Source of the DNA: Oscillospiraceae bacterium
GTDB taxonomy: Bacteria; Bacillota; Clostridia; Oscillospirales; Oscillospiraceae
Length of the DNA stretch: 8,945 nucleotides
NCBI GenBank assembly: GCA_009785655.1
Contig: WQVW01000049.1
Location: 1-8,945, forward strand
Direction: 5' to 3'
Positions 1 to 6,896 of this stretch are shown piece by piece. The position numbers and the translations under genes are program-made. The notes below the pieces were generated by a model that was given only the letters and a program-made list of their open reading frames with translations, made no database searches and had not been told where the DNA came from. Positions within the stretch are counted from its first letter, which is position 1, and the number at the start of each line of letters is the position of its first letter.

Positions 1-1636
1 CGGCCCCGGTGTGATCAGTGACATTACCGATATTATTTTGGAAGGCATAGAAGGCGCCATCGATGTTGACAGGATTGTGAGGCTTTGTGTAATCGTCCTT
101 GGTATATTCGTGACAGGTTCTCTTGCCGCGTATGCGCAGGGGATGATTATGGTCACAGCGACACAGCGGTTTGCGCAAGGGTTGAGATCTGAAATATCGC
201 AAAAAATCAACAAACTGCCGCTGAAGTTTTTCGACTCATCCTCAATCGGCGATATTCTCAGCCGTGTGACCAACGATGTGGATACGATCGCCCAGTCGAT
301 GAACCAGAGTGTGGGTATGATTGTGACAGCGGCTACATCGATTTTAGGCTCATTACTGATTATGTTCTTGACGAATGTACTGTTGACGGTGACGGCCATT
401 GTGGCAACCATCGTGGGATTTTTCTTCATGAGTATGATTATGAAAAGCTCTCAAAAACACTTCCGGCGCAATCAGCGGCATTTAGGAGAGTTAAACGGGC
501 ATATTGAGGAAATTTACTCTGGCCACAACGTGGTCAAAGCATATAATGGAGAGCGCATGGCGACGGAGCTTTTTGATGAGATCAATGAAGATTTGTACGA
601 TGCCAACTGGAAATCACAATTTATTTCCGGCCTGATGATGCCGGTGATGTCGTTTGTCAGTAATCTGGGATTCGTTGCTGTCTGCGTCGTCGGTGCGGCA
701 CTTGCATTTAACGGCAGTATTACATTTGGCGTGATCGTTGCGTTCATGATGTTGGTGCGGCTATTTACACAGCCGCTGGGACAGGTGGCGCAGGCCATGA
801 TATCCATGCAATCAGCCGCCGCCGCGGCGGAGCGTGTGTTCGACTTCTTGGAGGCGGAAGACATGCCAGACGAAAGCGGTGTGACAGAGACGCTGACAGA
901 AGTCACAGGCAATGTTGAGTTTGAACATGTAGTTTTCGGTTATTCACCGGACAAAACGGTGATCAAAAACTTTTCCGCCGACATAAAAGCCGGCCAAAAA
1001 GTGGCGATAGTTGGGCCAACCGGGGCAGGGAAGACCACCATTGTCAATCTGCTGATGCGATTTTACGACGTCAACAGCGGCGAAATAAAGGTGGACGGCG
1101 TGCCGATATCGAAACTCACGCGGGAAAACGTTCACGCGTTGTTCTGCATGGTTCTGCAAGATACATGGCTGTTTGAGGGAACAATTAGAGAGAATGTGAT
1201 CTACAACAAGCAAGATGTGACTGATCAAGCAGTTGTGGATGCTTGCAAATCTGTCGGACTGCACCATTTTATTAAGACTTTGCCACACGGATACGACACG
1301 ATACTCACTGAGAATGTATCCATTTCAGCAGGACAAAAGCAACTCTTGACCATCGCCCGTGCGATGATAGAAAACTCCCCGTTGCTGATTCTGGATGAGG
1401 CGACAAGCTCAGTCGATACGCGTACCGAAGTGCTTGTCCAGCGGGCGATGGATAAGCTTACCGAGGGCAGAACGTCGTTCGTCATTGCGCACAGACTGTC
1501 AACGATCCGGAATGCGGATATAATTCTGGTCATGCGCGAGGGTGATATTATCGAAAGCGGTAGTCATAATGCGCTGATCGAAGCCGGCGGATTCTATGCC
1601 GAGCTGTACAACAGCCAGTTTGAGGATGCATCGTAA
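1..1636 (+). CDS. ABC exporter half-transporter, permease fused to ATPase (5'-truncated by window edge)
   Basis: The frame is open from base 2 with no convincing start, so the gene begins upstream; the first residues (GPGVISDI...) resemble the loop after TM1 of MsbA-type exporters. Residues below are counted from the GTG at 11. Hydrophobic stretches near 20-45, 98-145 and 208-255 represent the remaining membrane helices. The nucleotide-binding domain shows Walker A GPTGAGKT (335-342), Q-loop Q383, signature ISAGQ (438-442, a variant of LSGGQ), Walker B LLILDE with D462 and catalytic E463, and H-loop H494. Such proteins act as homo- or heterodimers in the cytoplasmic membrane and export drugs, lipids or peptides. 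They are often encoded as tandem pairs, so a partner gene may lie just upstream. The regulator that follows after 79 nt has a GyrI-like ligand domain, which favours small-molecule or drug efflux. The substrate is inferred, not shown. Confidence 0.93.
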   Translation, partial: GPGVISDITDIILEGIEGAIDVDRIVRLCVIVLGIFVTGSLAAYAQGMIMVTATQRFAQGLRSEISQKINKLPLKFFDSSSIGDILSRVTNDVDTIAQSMNQSVGMIVTAATSILGSLLIMFLTNVLLTVTAIVATIVGFFFMSMIMKSSQKHFRRNQRHLGELNGHIEEIYSGHNVVKAYNGERMATELFDEINEDLYDANWKSQFISGLMMPVMSFVSNLGFVAVCVVGAALAFNGSITFGVIVAFMMLVRLFTQPLGQVAQAMISMQSAAAAAERVFDFLEAEDMPDESGVTETLTEVTGNVEFEHVVFGYSPDKTVIKNFSADIKAGQKVAIVGPTGAGKTTIVNLLMRFYDVNSGEIKVDGVPISKLTRENVHALFCMVLQDTWLFEGTIRENVIYNKQDVTDQAVVDACKSVGLHHFIKTLPHGYDTILTENVSISAGQKQLLTIARAMIENSPLLILDEATSSVDTRTEVLVQRAMDKLTEGRTSFVIAHRLSTIRNADIILVMREGDIIESGSHNALIEAGGFYAELYNSQFEDAS

Positions 1637-1715
1637 GTCCGACTGAATATTATCGAAAAAGTCGGGAGACCAGACTTGGGTTCTGCTATCCTTTGATTAG
1701 AAGGGAGATTGAGGG

Positions 1716-2609
1716 ATGGATGTTTTGACACAACTCAACCGGGCGATGGATTATGTGGAAGCGCATATCTGCGATGACATGGCGTTGGCTGATGTATCAT
1801 CGGCTACGGTGTACTCGACGTATCATTTCGGGCGGATGTTTTACTATATCGCAGATATGCCGCTGTCAGAGTATATCCGCCGCCGGAAACTGTCACTGGC
1901 GGCGATGGACTTGCAGTGCGGGGATGCGAAAGTGATTGATCTGGCGGTAAAATACGGTTACGACAGCGCGGACAGTTTTACACGAGCCTTTGTCAGACAA
2001 CACGGCGTGACGCCGTCTGTCGCACGTAAAACAGGTGTGATGCTGAAAATTTTCCCACCCTTGACCTTCCAAATAAAAATTGGAGGAGTGCATGAGATGA
2101 ACTGGAGAATTGAACAAAAAGAAGCATTCGAGGTGTGCGGGATTGAGCGGTATTTTAAGCCCAGTGTGTGGGAGGATGGTGACGTGCCGCCGCTCTCCCC
2201 ATTTTGGGACGAGATTCGCGAGAACGGCAGCTTGGAAAAGCTGATAAAACATGTGGGACGGAATGATTTAATGGCCATCTGTTGCCATGATGATGGCGGA
2301 AACCGCTGCCGTGACGAGAATAACGCAGACGATTTCCCATACATGATCTGCCTGCCGTGTGAGTGCGGCGGCGAGTGCAGCTCGGACGGATTCACAACGG
2401 CAACAGTGCCAAAATCTACTTGGGCTGTTTTCCGTGAGTCAACAGTTGGGTATGGCTTGGAGATACCAAGGCTCTTTCAGCGCGCACTCAGTGAATGGCT
2501 GCCGTCATCCGGATATGACAGAGCGCCTGGGCCTGATATGGAAATCTATGGGAGTGAGGTTGGCGGGAAGCTATTTGACGAGGTGTGGATACCGGTAGTA
2601 AAAAGATAA
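1716..2609 (+). CDS. AraC-family transcriptional regulator with GyrI-like effector-binding domain
   Basis: This 297-aa protein has two parts. Residues ~8-105 form an AraC/XylS DNA-binding domain with two helix-turn-helix units (about 24-45 and 72-93, the latter containing the typical IDLAVKYGYDSADSFTRAF run). Residues ~128-297 form a GyrI/AraC_E_bind-type domain ending in PGPDMEIYG and FDEVWIPV, typical of SOUL/GyrI-fold ligand pockets. The start is supported by AAGGGAG at 1701-1707, 8 nt before the ATG. The gene is codirectional with the ABC exporter and no good promoter is visible in the gap, so cotranscription is likely; regulation of that exporter by a bound drug or metabolite is inferred. 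The effector domain carries seven cysteines between residues 189 and 221, including CLPCEC and GGEC, which is unusual. A GGAGGA at 2082-2087 precedes an in-frame ATG at 2097 (Met128), so separate production of the ligand domain is conceivable. Confidence 0.93.
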   Translation: MDVLTQLNRAMDYVEAHICDDMALADVSSATVYSTYHFGRMFYYIADMPLSEYIRRRKLSLAAMDLQCGDAKVIDLAVKYGYDSADSFTRAFVRQHGVTPSVARKTGVMLKIFPPLTFQIKIGGVHEMNWRIEQKEAFEVCGIERYFKPSVWEDGDVPPLSPFWDEIRENGSLEKLIKHVGRNDLMAICCHDDGGNRCRDENNADDFPYMICLPCECGGECSSDGFTTATVPKSTWAVFRESTVGYGLEIPRLFQRALSEWLPSSGYDRAPGPDMEIYGSEVGGKLFDEVWIPVVKR

Positions 2610-2610
2610 A

Positions 2611-2651
2611 CAAAAAACAAAGCCTGTATTCATATCGAATACAGGCTTTGT
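2611..2651 (-). terminator. Rho-independent terminator of the alcohol dehydrogenase gene
   Basis: A perfect 15-bp inverted repeat (2617-2631 with 2637-2651) closes a 5-nt loop. The plus strand has six A just before it (2612-2617), which gives a U-run after the hairpin in minus-strand transcripts. It starts 11 nt past the dehydrogenase stop codon. The plus-strand side lacks a T-run, so it may stop the converging AraC transcript less efficiently. Confidence 0.9.
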
Positions 2652-2662
2652 CATGCATAAGC

Positions 2663-3763
2663 TTAGAATCTAAGTATCGGTTTGAGTGTTTTGCCGTTAT
2701 GCGAATCCTCAAACGCTTGGTCGATGTCTTTGTAATCGTAGAATGTGTTGAGTTTATCGACAGGCAGGCGGCCTTCTTTATACAGCCGCACCAGCTCCGG
2801 AATGAACACTTTCGGATTTGAATAGCCCTCAACAGCACCTGCGAGGGTGACGCACGGGTTCATGATTTGCGGCTCTAGCTTGATCGGCACGGCCGCATCT
2901 GCTGTGACGCTGACCAGTATCGCAACGCCTTCCGCCGCCATCGAGTCCAGCATGGTCAGCACCATCTCCGGCACTCCGGCAGATTCCAGTGCGTAGTTGA
3001 CACCTTTGCCGCCGGTGATCGCACGGATTTGCCCGGGGACATCGTCAGAGCGGCCTTCTATTGTATGTGTCGCACCGAATTCGATCGCGAGCTCTTTGCC
3101 GCGCCGCCCGTGTACCGCGATGATGGTTGAGCAGCCTGCCAGTTTCGCCGCCATGACTGCTGCGAGTCCAACTGAGCCGCAGCCGAATATCGCAATGCTG
3201 GAGCCTGGACGAGGCTCCATGCGGTTCAACACCGCACCGGCACCGGTTTGGATGCCGCAGCCGAGTGAGCAGAGTTCCGCCAACTCATCGTCACTGTCAA
3301 CGTCCACTTTCACCGCGTTGCGCTGATTGACAATTGCGTGTGTGGCGAACGAGCCTTGGCCGAACATCACGCCGATTTCAACGCCATCGGCACCTTTCAT
3401 GCGCTTAGTGCCATCGGCATAATTGCCGCCGAAGAGTGACCAGAACAGATTTTCGCACGCGAAGGGTTTGCTGCTTTTGCAAGCATCGCACACGCCGCAT
3501 GACGGATATGAGAGGACGACACGGTCGCCGGCTTTAAGATCCGTTACGCCGGGGCCGACTTTTTCGACGACACCCACGCCTTCATGCCCTGCCACCATCG
3601 GGAATGTGACCGGTAGATACTGTTCAATGACGGCTGTGTCAGTATGGCATATCCCGCTGGCGACCATTTTGACCAGCACCTCGTTTGCTTTTGGGTCGGC
3701 GAGTTCCACCGACTCGAAGTTTAATTTACCTTTTTCACGCGTTACCGCAGCTGTGATTTGCAT
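2663..3763 (-). CDS. Zinc-dependent alcohol dehydrogenase (medium-chain dehydrogenase/reductase family)
   Basis: A 366-aa cytosolic oxidoreductase that should interconvert an alcohol and its aldehyde with a nicotinamide cofactor. Catalytic zinc ligands are C39 (GICHTD), H60 in the GHE motif and C169 (LGCGIQTG). Structural zinc ligands are C89, C92, C95 and C103, with the classic C-x2-C-x2-C-x7-C spacing. The Rossmann motif GCGSVG is at 194-199. Where NAD-dependent relatives have Asp after the second beta strand (IIAVD), this protein has His218 followed by Gly, Arg220 and Arg221, which hints at NADP preference. Overall it resembles the aryl/benzyl-alcohol and class III-like branch; the substrate cannot be told from sequence. 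The start is supported by AAAGGAGG at 3773-3780 (minus strand), 9 nt before the ATG. It is monocistronic, with its own promoter (3802-3830) and terminator (2611-2651). Confidence 0.94.
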   Translation of the reverse strand: MQITAAVTREKGKLNFESVELADPKANEVLVKMVASGICHTDTAVIEQYLPVTFPMVAGHEGVGVVEKVGPGVTDLKAGDRVVLSYPSCGVCDACKSSKPFACENLFWSLFGGNYADGTKRMKGADGVEIGVMFGQGSFATHAIVNQRNAVKVDVDSDDELAELCSLGCGIQTGAGAVLNRMEPRPGSSIAIFGCGSVGLAAVMAAKLAGCSTIIAVHGRRGKELAIEFGATHTIEGRSDDVPGQIRAITGGKGVNYALESAGVPEMVLTMLDSMAAEGVAILVSVTADAAVPIKLEPQIMNPCVTLAGAVEGYSNPKVFIPELVRLYKEGRLPVDKLNTFYDYKDIDQAFEDSHNGKTLKPILRF

Positions 3764-3801
3764 AATTGTTTGCCTCCTTTAAAAATGTCCATGTTAAATT
3801 G

Positions 3802-3830
3802 ATTATACAATACAAGCGTCGCGAATTCAA
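3802..3830 (-). promoter_or_regulatory. Sigma-A promoter of the alcohol dehydrogenase gene
   Basis: On the minus strand, TTGAAT (3830-3825) and a perfect TATAAT (3807-3802) are separated by 17 nt. This lies about 39 nt upstream of the dehydrogenase start codon. It is divergent from the rpsU promoter, with the 3847-3869 palindrome between them. Confidence 0.8.
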
Positions 3831-3846
3831 GCCACTATGATTTTTT

Positions 3847-3869
3847 GTTAAACTTTTTTTAAGTTTAAC
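3847..3869. repeat. Perfect 9-bp palindrome between divergent promoters (candidate operator)
   Basis: GTTAAACTT (3847-3855) and AAGTTTAAC (3861-3869) are perfect inverted repeats around TTTTT. The stem is AT-rich and neither side has a T-run placed as in a terminator, so an operator is more likely. It sits 17 nt upstream of the dehydrogenase -35 and 21 nt upstream of the rpsU -35. No known regulator is recognised from the motif. Confidence 0.45.
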
Positions 3870-3889
3870 GCCGGAATCAAAAGTAAGTC

Positions 3890-3918
3890 TTGACAATTTC
3901 GGCCGCCGCCGTTATAAT
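3890..3918 (+). promoter_or_regulatory. Consensus sigma-A promoter of rpsU
   Basis: A perfect TTGACA (3890-3895) and a perfect TATAAT (3913-3918) are separated by 17 nt. The predicted transcript has a leader of about 68 nt before rpsU. That leader contains GCCAT/ATGGC (3932-3936, 3941-3945) and GCGCG/CGCGC (3953-3957, 3966-3970) hairpin arms. Confidence 0.92.
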
Positions 3919-3992
3919 ACTAAACGTTAAAGCCATGCTGATGGCCCTTAAAGCGCGTCAGGCGGCGCGCATTTGGAGGGAGGGAAAATAAA

Positions 3993-4175
3993 ATGTCGGA
4001 AGTCCATGTCAAGGATAATGAGTCTCTGGATAGTGCCTTGAAAAGATTTAAGCGTAATTGCGCGAAATCAGGCGTCCTCTCGGATCTGAGAAAGAAAGAG
4101 TATTATCAGAGTCCAAGCGTTAAACGCCGTAAAAAATCTGAGGCGGCGCGTAAGAACAAGAATAAAAAATATTAA
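3993..4175 (+). CDS. rpsU: 30S ribosomal protein S21
   Basis: A 60-aa, strongly basic protein of the length usual for bacterial S21. The N-terminal half has the family pattern EVHVKDNESLDSALKRFKRN, followed by SGVLSDLRKKEYYQSPSVKRRKK and a Lys/Arg-rich tail that contacts rRNA. S21 binds the small ribosomal subunit near the 3' end of 16S rRNA and supports translation initiation. The start is set by the purine-rich site GGAGGGAGGG (3975-3984), 8 nt before the ATG. It is monocistronic here, with a consensus promoter and a terminator hairpin. The neighbours often seen in Firmicutes (such as yqeY) are not in this window. The GC-rich hairpin ending 5 nt before the ribosome binding site could tune translation. 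Confidence 0.97.
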   Translation: MSEVHVKDNESLDSALKRFKRNCAKSGVLSDLRKKEYYQSPSVKRRKKSEAARKNKNKKY

Positions 4176-4189
4176 TTAACTGAAATTAT

Positions 4190-4221
4190 TTAACCGGACT
4201 GTTGAAATACAGTCCGGTTAA
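4190..4221. terminator. Shared hairpin terminator between convergent rpsU and galE
   Basis: A perfect 12-bp stem (4190-4201 with 4210-4221) closes an 8-nt loop. It begins 14 nt after the rpsU stop and lies 4 nt past the galE stop. T-runs are short on both sides (TCGTTTA on the plus side, AATAATTT on the minus side), but position and symmetry favour a bidirectional terminator. Confidence 0.8.
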
Positions 4222-4225
4222 TCGT

Positions 4226-5221
4226 TTATCGCGCTTTTACTGCAAAGTTCCAGGCATCGCGACACATGTCATCAATCGTCAATTCCGCTTTCCAGCCCAT
4301 CAATTGTGCTGCCTTTGCGGGCGAGGCGTAATACTCAGCCAGGTCTCCAGCACGGCGCAGGCCAATTTTATGCGGCACTTTTACGCCGTTTACACGCTCA
4401 AACGCTTCGATTAACTCAAGCACACTGGTTCCACGCCCACTGCCGAGATTTATCGCTTCCACACCGGTGTGATCTATGCAGTATTTTAATGCGCTGACAT
4501 GTCCCTTTGCCAAGTCAACAACATGAAGATAATCGCGTATACAACTCCCGTCCCGTGTGGGGTAGTCGTCTCCGAACACAGTGAGTTCCGGCAGTTTTCC
4601 GGCGGTTGCCTGCGTGATAAACGGCATGAGGTTGTTGGGGATACCATCTGGATCGTCGCCAATCAGTCCGCTTTTATGTGCGCCGACCGGGTTGAAATAA
4701 CGCAGAAACACGGCGGAGAGGTCGCTTGCCGCTACCACATCAGAGATTATGCGTTCACACATCTCTTTGGTGCTGCCGTATGGGCTCGATGCCGCGCCGA
4801 ATTGCAAGGATTCCGTATACTCCACAATCCCGGGATCCCCGTATACGCACGCGGATGAGCTGTAGACAAGCCGCGTGACTCCGTGTTTTGCCATCGATTC
4901 AAGCAGCACCAATGTGCTATCCAGATTGTTCCGGTAATATTTCAACGGCTCCCGCACCGATTCGCCGACGGCTTTGAAGCCTGCCAGATGAATTACCGCA
5001 TCAATCGTGTACTTTTGAAACATTTGCTCAACCCCGGATTTGTCGGTCAGGTCGATCTGACAAACGGCCGGGGTTTTTCCTGTTATTGTCTCTATGCTTT
5101 TGATCACATCAGCAGAAGCATTTGAAAAATTGTCGGCGATGATCACGTCATATCCCGCGTCCAAAAGCTCCACCGCGATGTGTGAACCGATGTATCCGGC
5201 TCCGCCAGTCAGTAATATCAT
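4226..5221 (-). CDS. galE: UDP-glucose 4-epimerase
   Basis: Extended short-chain dehydrogenase/reductase that interconverts UDP-glucose and UDP-galactose in the cytosol, feeding the Leloir pathway and galactose supply for polysaccharides. With the ATG at 5221 it is 331 aa, the usual family length. Visible motifs are the NAD-binding TGGAGYIGSH (5-14), Asp30 in ADNFSN, HLAGFKAVGES, the catalytic YSSSACVYG (Ser123) and the YGSTK motif (Tyr148, Lys152), and RYFNPVGAHKSGLIG followed by GIPNNLMPFI. I prefer ATG 5221 because MILLTGGAGYIG matches the family N-terminus. A GTG at 5227 is also in frame, and AAAGGA (minus strand, about 5237-5232) could serve either: it lies 10 nt from the ATG and 4 nt from the GTG. 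The gene is monocistronic and convergent with rpsU. Other pathway genes (galK, galT) are not present in the window. Confidence 0.96.
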   Translation of the reverse strand: MILLTGGAGYIGSHIAVELLDAGYDVIIADNFSNASADVIKSIETITGKTPAVCQIDLTDKSGVEQMFQKYTIDAVIHLAGFKAVGESVREPLKYYRNNLDSTLVLLESMAKHGVTRLVYSSSACVYGDPGIVEYTESLQFGAASSPYGSTKEMCERIISDVVAASDLSAVFLRYFNPVGAHKSGLIGDDPDGIPNNLMPFITQATAGKLPELTVFGDDYPTRDGSCIRDYLHVVDLAKGHVSALKYCIDHTGVEAINLGSGRGTSVLELIEAFERVNGVKVPHKIGLRRAGDLAEYYASPAKAAQLMGWKAELTIDDMCRDAWNFAVKAR

Positions 5222-5255
5222 AACCACTATTTCCTTTTACAAATAAAAATGATCT

Positions 5256-5272
5256 CCCGCCCGCCGGGTGGG
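5256..5272. repeat. GC-rich hairpin in the galE leader
   Basis: CCCGCCC (5256-5262) and GGGTGGG (5266-5272) pair around a 3-nt loop. It is an isolated GC block in an otherwise AT-rich galE/spoVAD intergenic region. In a galE transcript one A-C mismatch would interrupt the stem, and an AT-rich stretch (ATTTTTATTTG) follows. It could be a leader structure of galE; its function is unknown. Confidence 0.35.
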
Positions 5273-5351
5273 GATTTGTCGTATCAAAAATCAAATATTA
5301 TCATACAATTGCGATAATTCATGTATAAATTTCCCACTTTGACTGATTATA

Positions 5352-5381
5352 GCATAGCTTCTGATATTTTTGCAAATTATA
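5352..5381 (+). promoter_or_regulatory. Sigma-G-like forespore promoter of spoVAD
   Basis: GCATA (5352-5356) followed after 18 nt by AATTATA (5375-5381) resembles the forespore sigma-G consensus (GHATR, N17-18, CATNNTA), with one -10 mismatch (A for C). It predicts a transcript starting near 5388, 11 nt before the AGAGGTG ribosome binding site. Sigma-G control of spoVA genes is well established in Bacillus; here it is inferred from motif and position. Confidence 0.45.
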
Positions 5382-5413
5382 ATGCTATCAATCAAACAAG
5401 AGGTGCAATCACA

Positions 5414-6430
5414 TTGAGCAAGAAACATATCGGTAAGCAGAGCGTCGCGCTGCCGAACCCGCCATCTATTGCCGGACACGCCTGCATTGTCGGAAAAAAA
5501 GAGGGCGAAGGCCCGTTGCGCGATAGCTTTGATCTTATAAATGAAGATTCTTTTTTCGGTGAGCAAACATGGGAGAAAGCCGAAAGTGCTATGCAGAAGA
5601 TGACATTGTCAATGGCACTTGATAAGGCGTCGCTTCCGCCATCGGCGGTTGAATACGTATTTGCGGGGGACTTGCTGAATCAGTGCATTGGCTCATCATT
5701 CGGACTGCGTGACATGGATATTCCGTTCTGGGGGCTGTACGGTGCGTGCTCGACAATGGGGGAGAGCCTGTCGCTGGCGGCGATGGCTATAGACGGTGGA
5801 TTCGCCGACACGGCGGCGGCGATTACGTCCTCTCACTTTTGCTCTGCAGAACGCCAGTTCCGGTATCCGCTGGAATACGGCGGACAACGCCCGCCGACTG
5901 CGCAATGGACGGTAACGGGCTCCGGCGCTGTTGTGCTGACCGCTGACGGGGAGGGGCCGTATATCACGCACCTGACATGCGGGAAGATTGTGGATCAAGG
6001 AATCAAGGACGCGAATAACATGGGTGCGGCGATGGCACCGGCGGCGTACTCAACACTCCGTGCCCATTTTGAAGATCTGGCGATCGCACCCTCGCATTAT
6101 GATCTCATCGTCACAGGCGACCTTGGCGCAATTGGTGCCGGGATTCTGGTGGACTTTTTCCGCAATGACGGGATTGATATCGCGCCGAATTATGATGACT
6201 GCGGCCTGATGATATTCTCTCGCGATGCACAGGATGTCCACGCGGGCGGTTCTGGCTGCGGATGCTCGGCAGCTGTGTTGACAGGACATTTGTTAAATGG
6301 AATACGCACCGGCAGGTGGCAGAAAATCCTATTTGCCGCGACTGGCGCGCTGCTCTCGCCGGTTTCAACGCAGCAGGGCGAGACGATTCCAAGCATATGC
6401 TACGCGGTGAGCATATCTAATACGAGATAA
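5414..6430 (+). CDS. spoVAD: Stage V sporulation protein AD (dipicolinate-binding component of the SpoVA channel)
   Basis: SpoVAD has a thiolase-like fold, binds dipicolinic acid and works with SpoVAC and SpoVAE in moving Ca-DPA into the forespore and out at germination. Family hallmarks are the N-terminal SVALPNPPSIAGHACIVGKKEGEGPL, GLYGACSTMGESLSLAAM (with Cys112 at the position of the thiolase nucleophile), RQFRYPLEYGGQRPPTAQWTVTGSGA and the C-terminal GALLSPVSTQQGE. I place the start at the TTG at 5414, preceded by AGAGGTG (5399-5405) 8 nt upstream. This gives 338 aa, the usual family length. The upstream in-frame ATG at 5321 adds 31 unrelated residues, has no ribosome binding site and would override the sigma-G-like promoter. 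spoVAE follows after 13 nt. No spoVAC lies upstream, where galE instead diverges. Confidence 0.95.
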   Translation: MSKKHIGKQSVALPNPPSIAGHACIVGKKEGEGPLRDSFDLINEDSFFGEQTWEKAESAMQKMTLSMALDKASLPPSAVEYVFAGDLLNQCIGSSFGLRDMDIPFWGLYGACSTMGESLSLAAMAIDGGFADTAAAITSSHFCSAERQFRYPLEYGGQRPPTAQWTVTGSGAVVLTADGEGPYITHLTCGKIVDQGIKDANNMGAAMAPAAYSTLRAHFEDLAIAPSHYDLIVTGDLGAIGAGILVDFFRNDGIDIAPNYDDCGLMIFSRDAQDVHAGGSGCGCSAAVLTGHLLNGIRTGRWQKILFAATGALLSPVSTQQGETIPSICYAVSISNTR

Positions 6431-6443
6431 GCAGAGGTATGTT

Positions 6444-6812
6444 ATGGACACTTTAATTATGTATGGCAAAGTTTTTCTCGTCGGCGGACTGCTGTGTCTC
6501 ATTGGGCAGATTCTTATTGACAGAACGAAGTTGACCCCGGCGCGGATTCTGACGGCCTATGTTGTTGTCGGCGTGATCTTGGGTGCTGTGGGACTGTATA
6601 AACCGCTTGTCGAATGGGCCGGAGCGGGTGCCACCGTGCCGCTCACAGGGTTCGGATACCTATTGTCTGAGGGGGTAAAAAAAGCGGTGGATGAAAAAGG
6701 GATTCTGGGCATCTTCACCGGCGGGCTCACGGCAGCCGCAGCCGGACTCTGCGCGGCGGTGGTGTTTAGCTTTATATTTTCGATGGTGTCAAAGCCTGCG
6801 AACAAGGGATAA
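6444..6812 (+). CDS. spoVAE: Stage V sporulation protein AE (SpoVA channel membrane subunit)
   Basis: A 122-aa hydrophobic protein matching the short SpoVAE membrane subunit. Predicted membrane segments lie near 6-25, 33-51 and 90-114. Between the second and third is the conserved amphipathic stretch GAGATVPLTGFGYLLSEGVKKAV (about 60-82). It acts in the forespore inner membrane with SpoVAC as part of the dipicolinate channel. The start is supported by AGAGGT (6433-6438), 5 nt before the ATG. The gene is 13 nt after spoVAD and surely cotranscribed. A short basic C-terminus (SKPANKG) ends the protein. No strong terminator is visible after it: only a 5-bp hairpin (AACAG/CTGTT, 6824-6838). Confidence 0.94.
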   Translation: MDTLIMYGKVFLVGGLLCLIGQILIDRTKLTPARILTAYVVVGVILGAVGLYKPLVEWAGAGATVPLTGFGYLLSEGVKKAVDEKGILGIFTGGLTAAAAGLCAAVVFSFIFSMVSKPANKG

Positions 6813-6896
6813 AACCCACGAAAAACAGGTGTTCTGTTAAAGCGTCGAATAATTGCCGTGCGGGATTTTCTGCGTGAAACATTGAAAAATAAACAG

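Noticed and set aside
1639..1665. Hairpin CCGACT/AGTCGG after the ABC transporter
   Set aside because: Only 6 bp with a 15-nt loop and no T-run; not a convincing terminator, so cotranscription with the AraC gene remains likely.
4499..4858. 119-aa plus-strand ORF inside galE, and similar ORFs opposite other genes
   Set aside because: Shadows of well-supported genes with no family pattern or start signal of their own.
5339..5367. Sigma-A promoter TTGACT-N17-TGATAT for spoVAD
   Set aside because: The -10 matches only 3 of 6 positions; the sigma-G-like pair fits the gene's known forespore role and position better.
5321..5413. N-terminal extension of spoVAD from the ATG at 5321
   Set aside because: No ribosome binding site, no family similarity, and it overlaps the likely promoter; the TTG at 5414 fits better.
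6824..6838. Hairpin AACAG/CTGTT after spoVAE as a terminator
   Set aside because: A 5-bp stem without a T-run is too weak to call.
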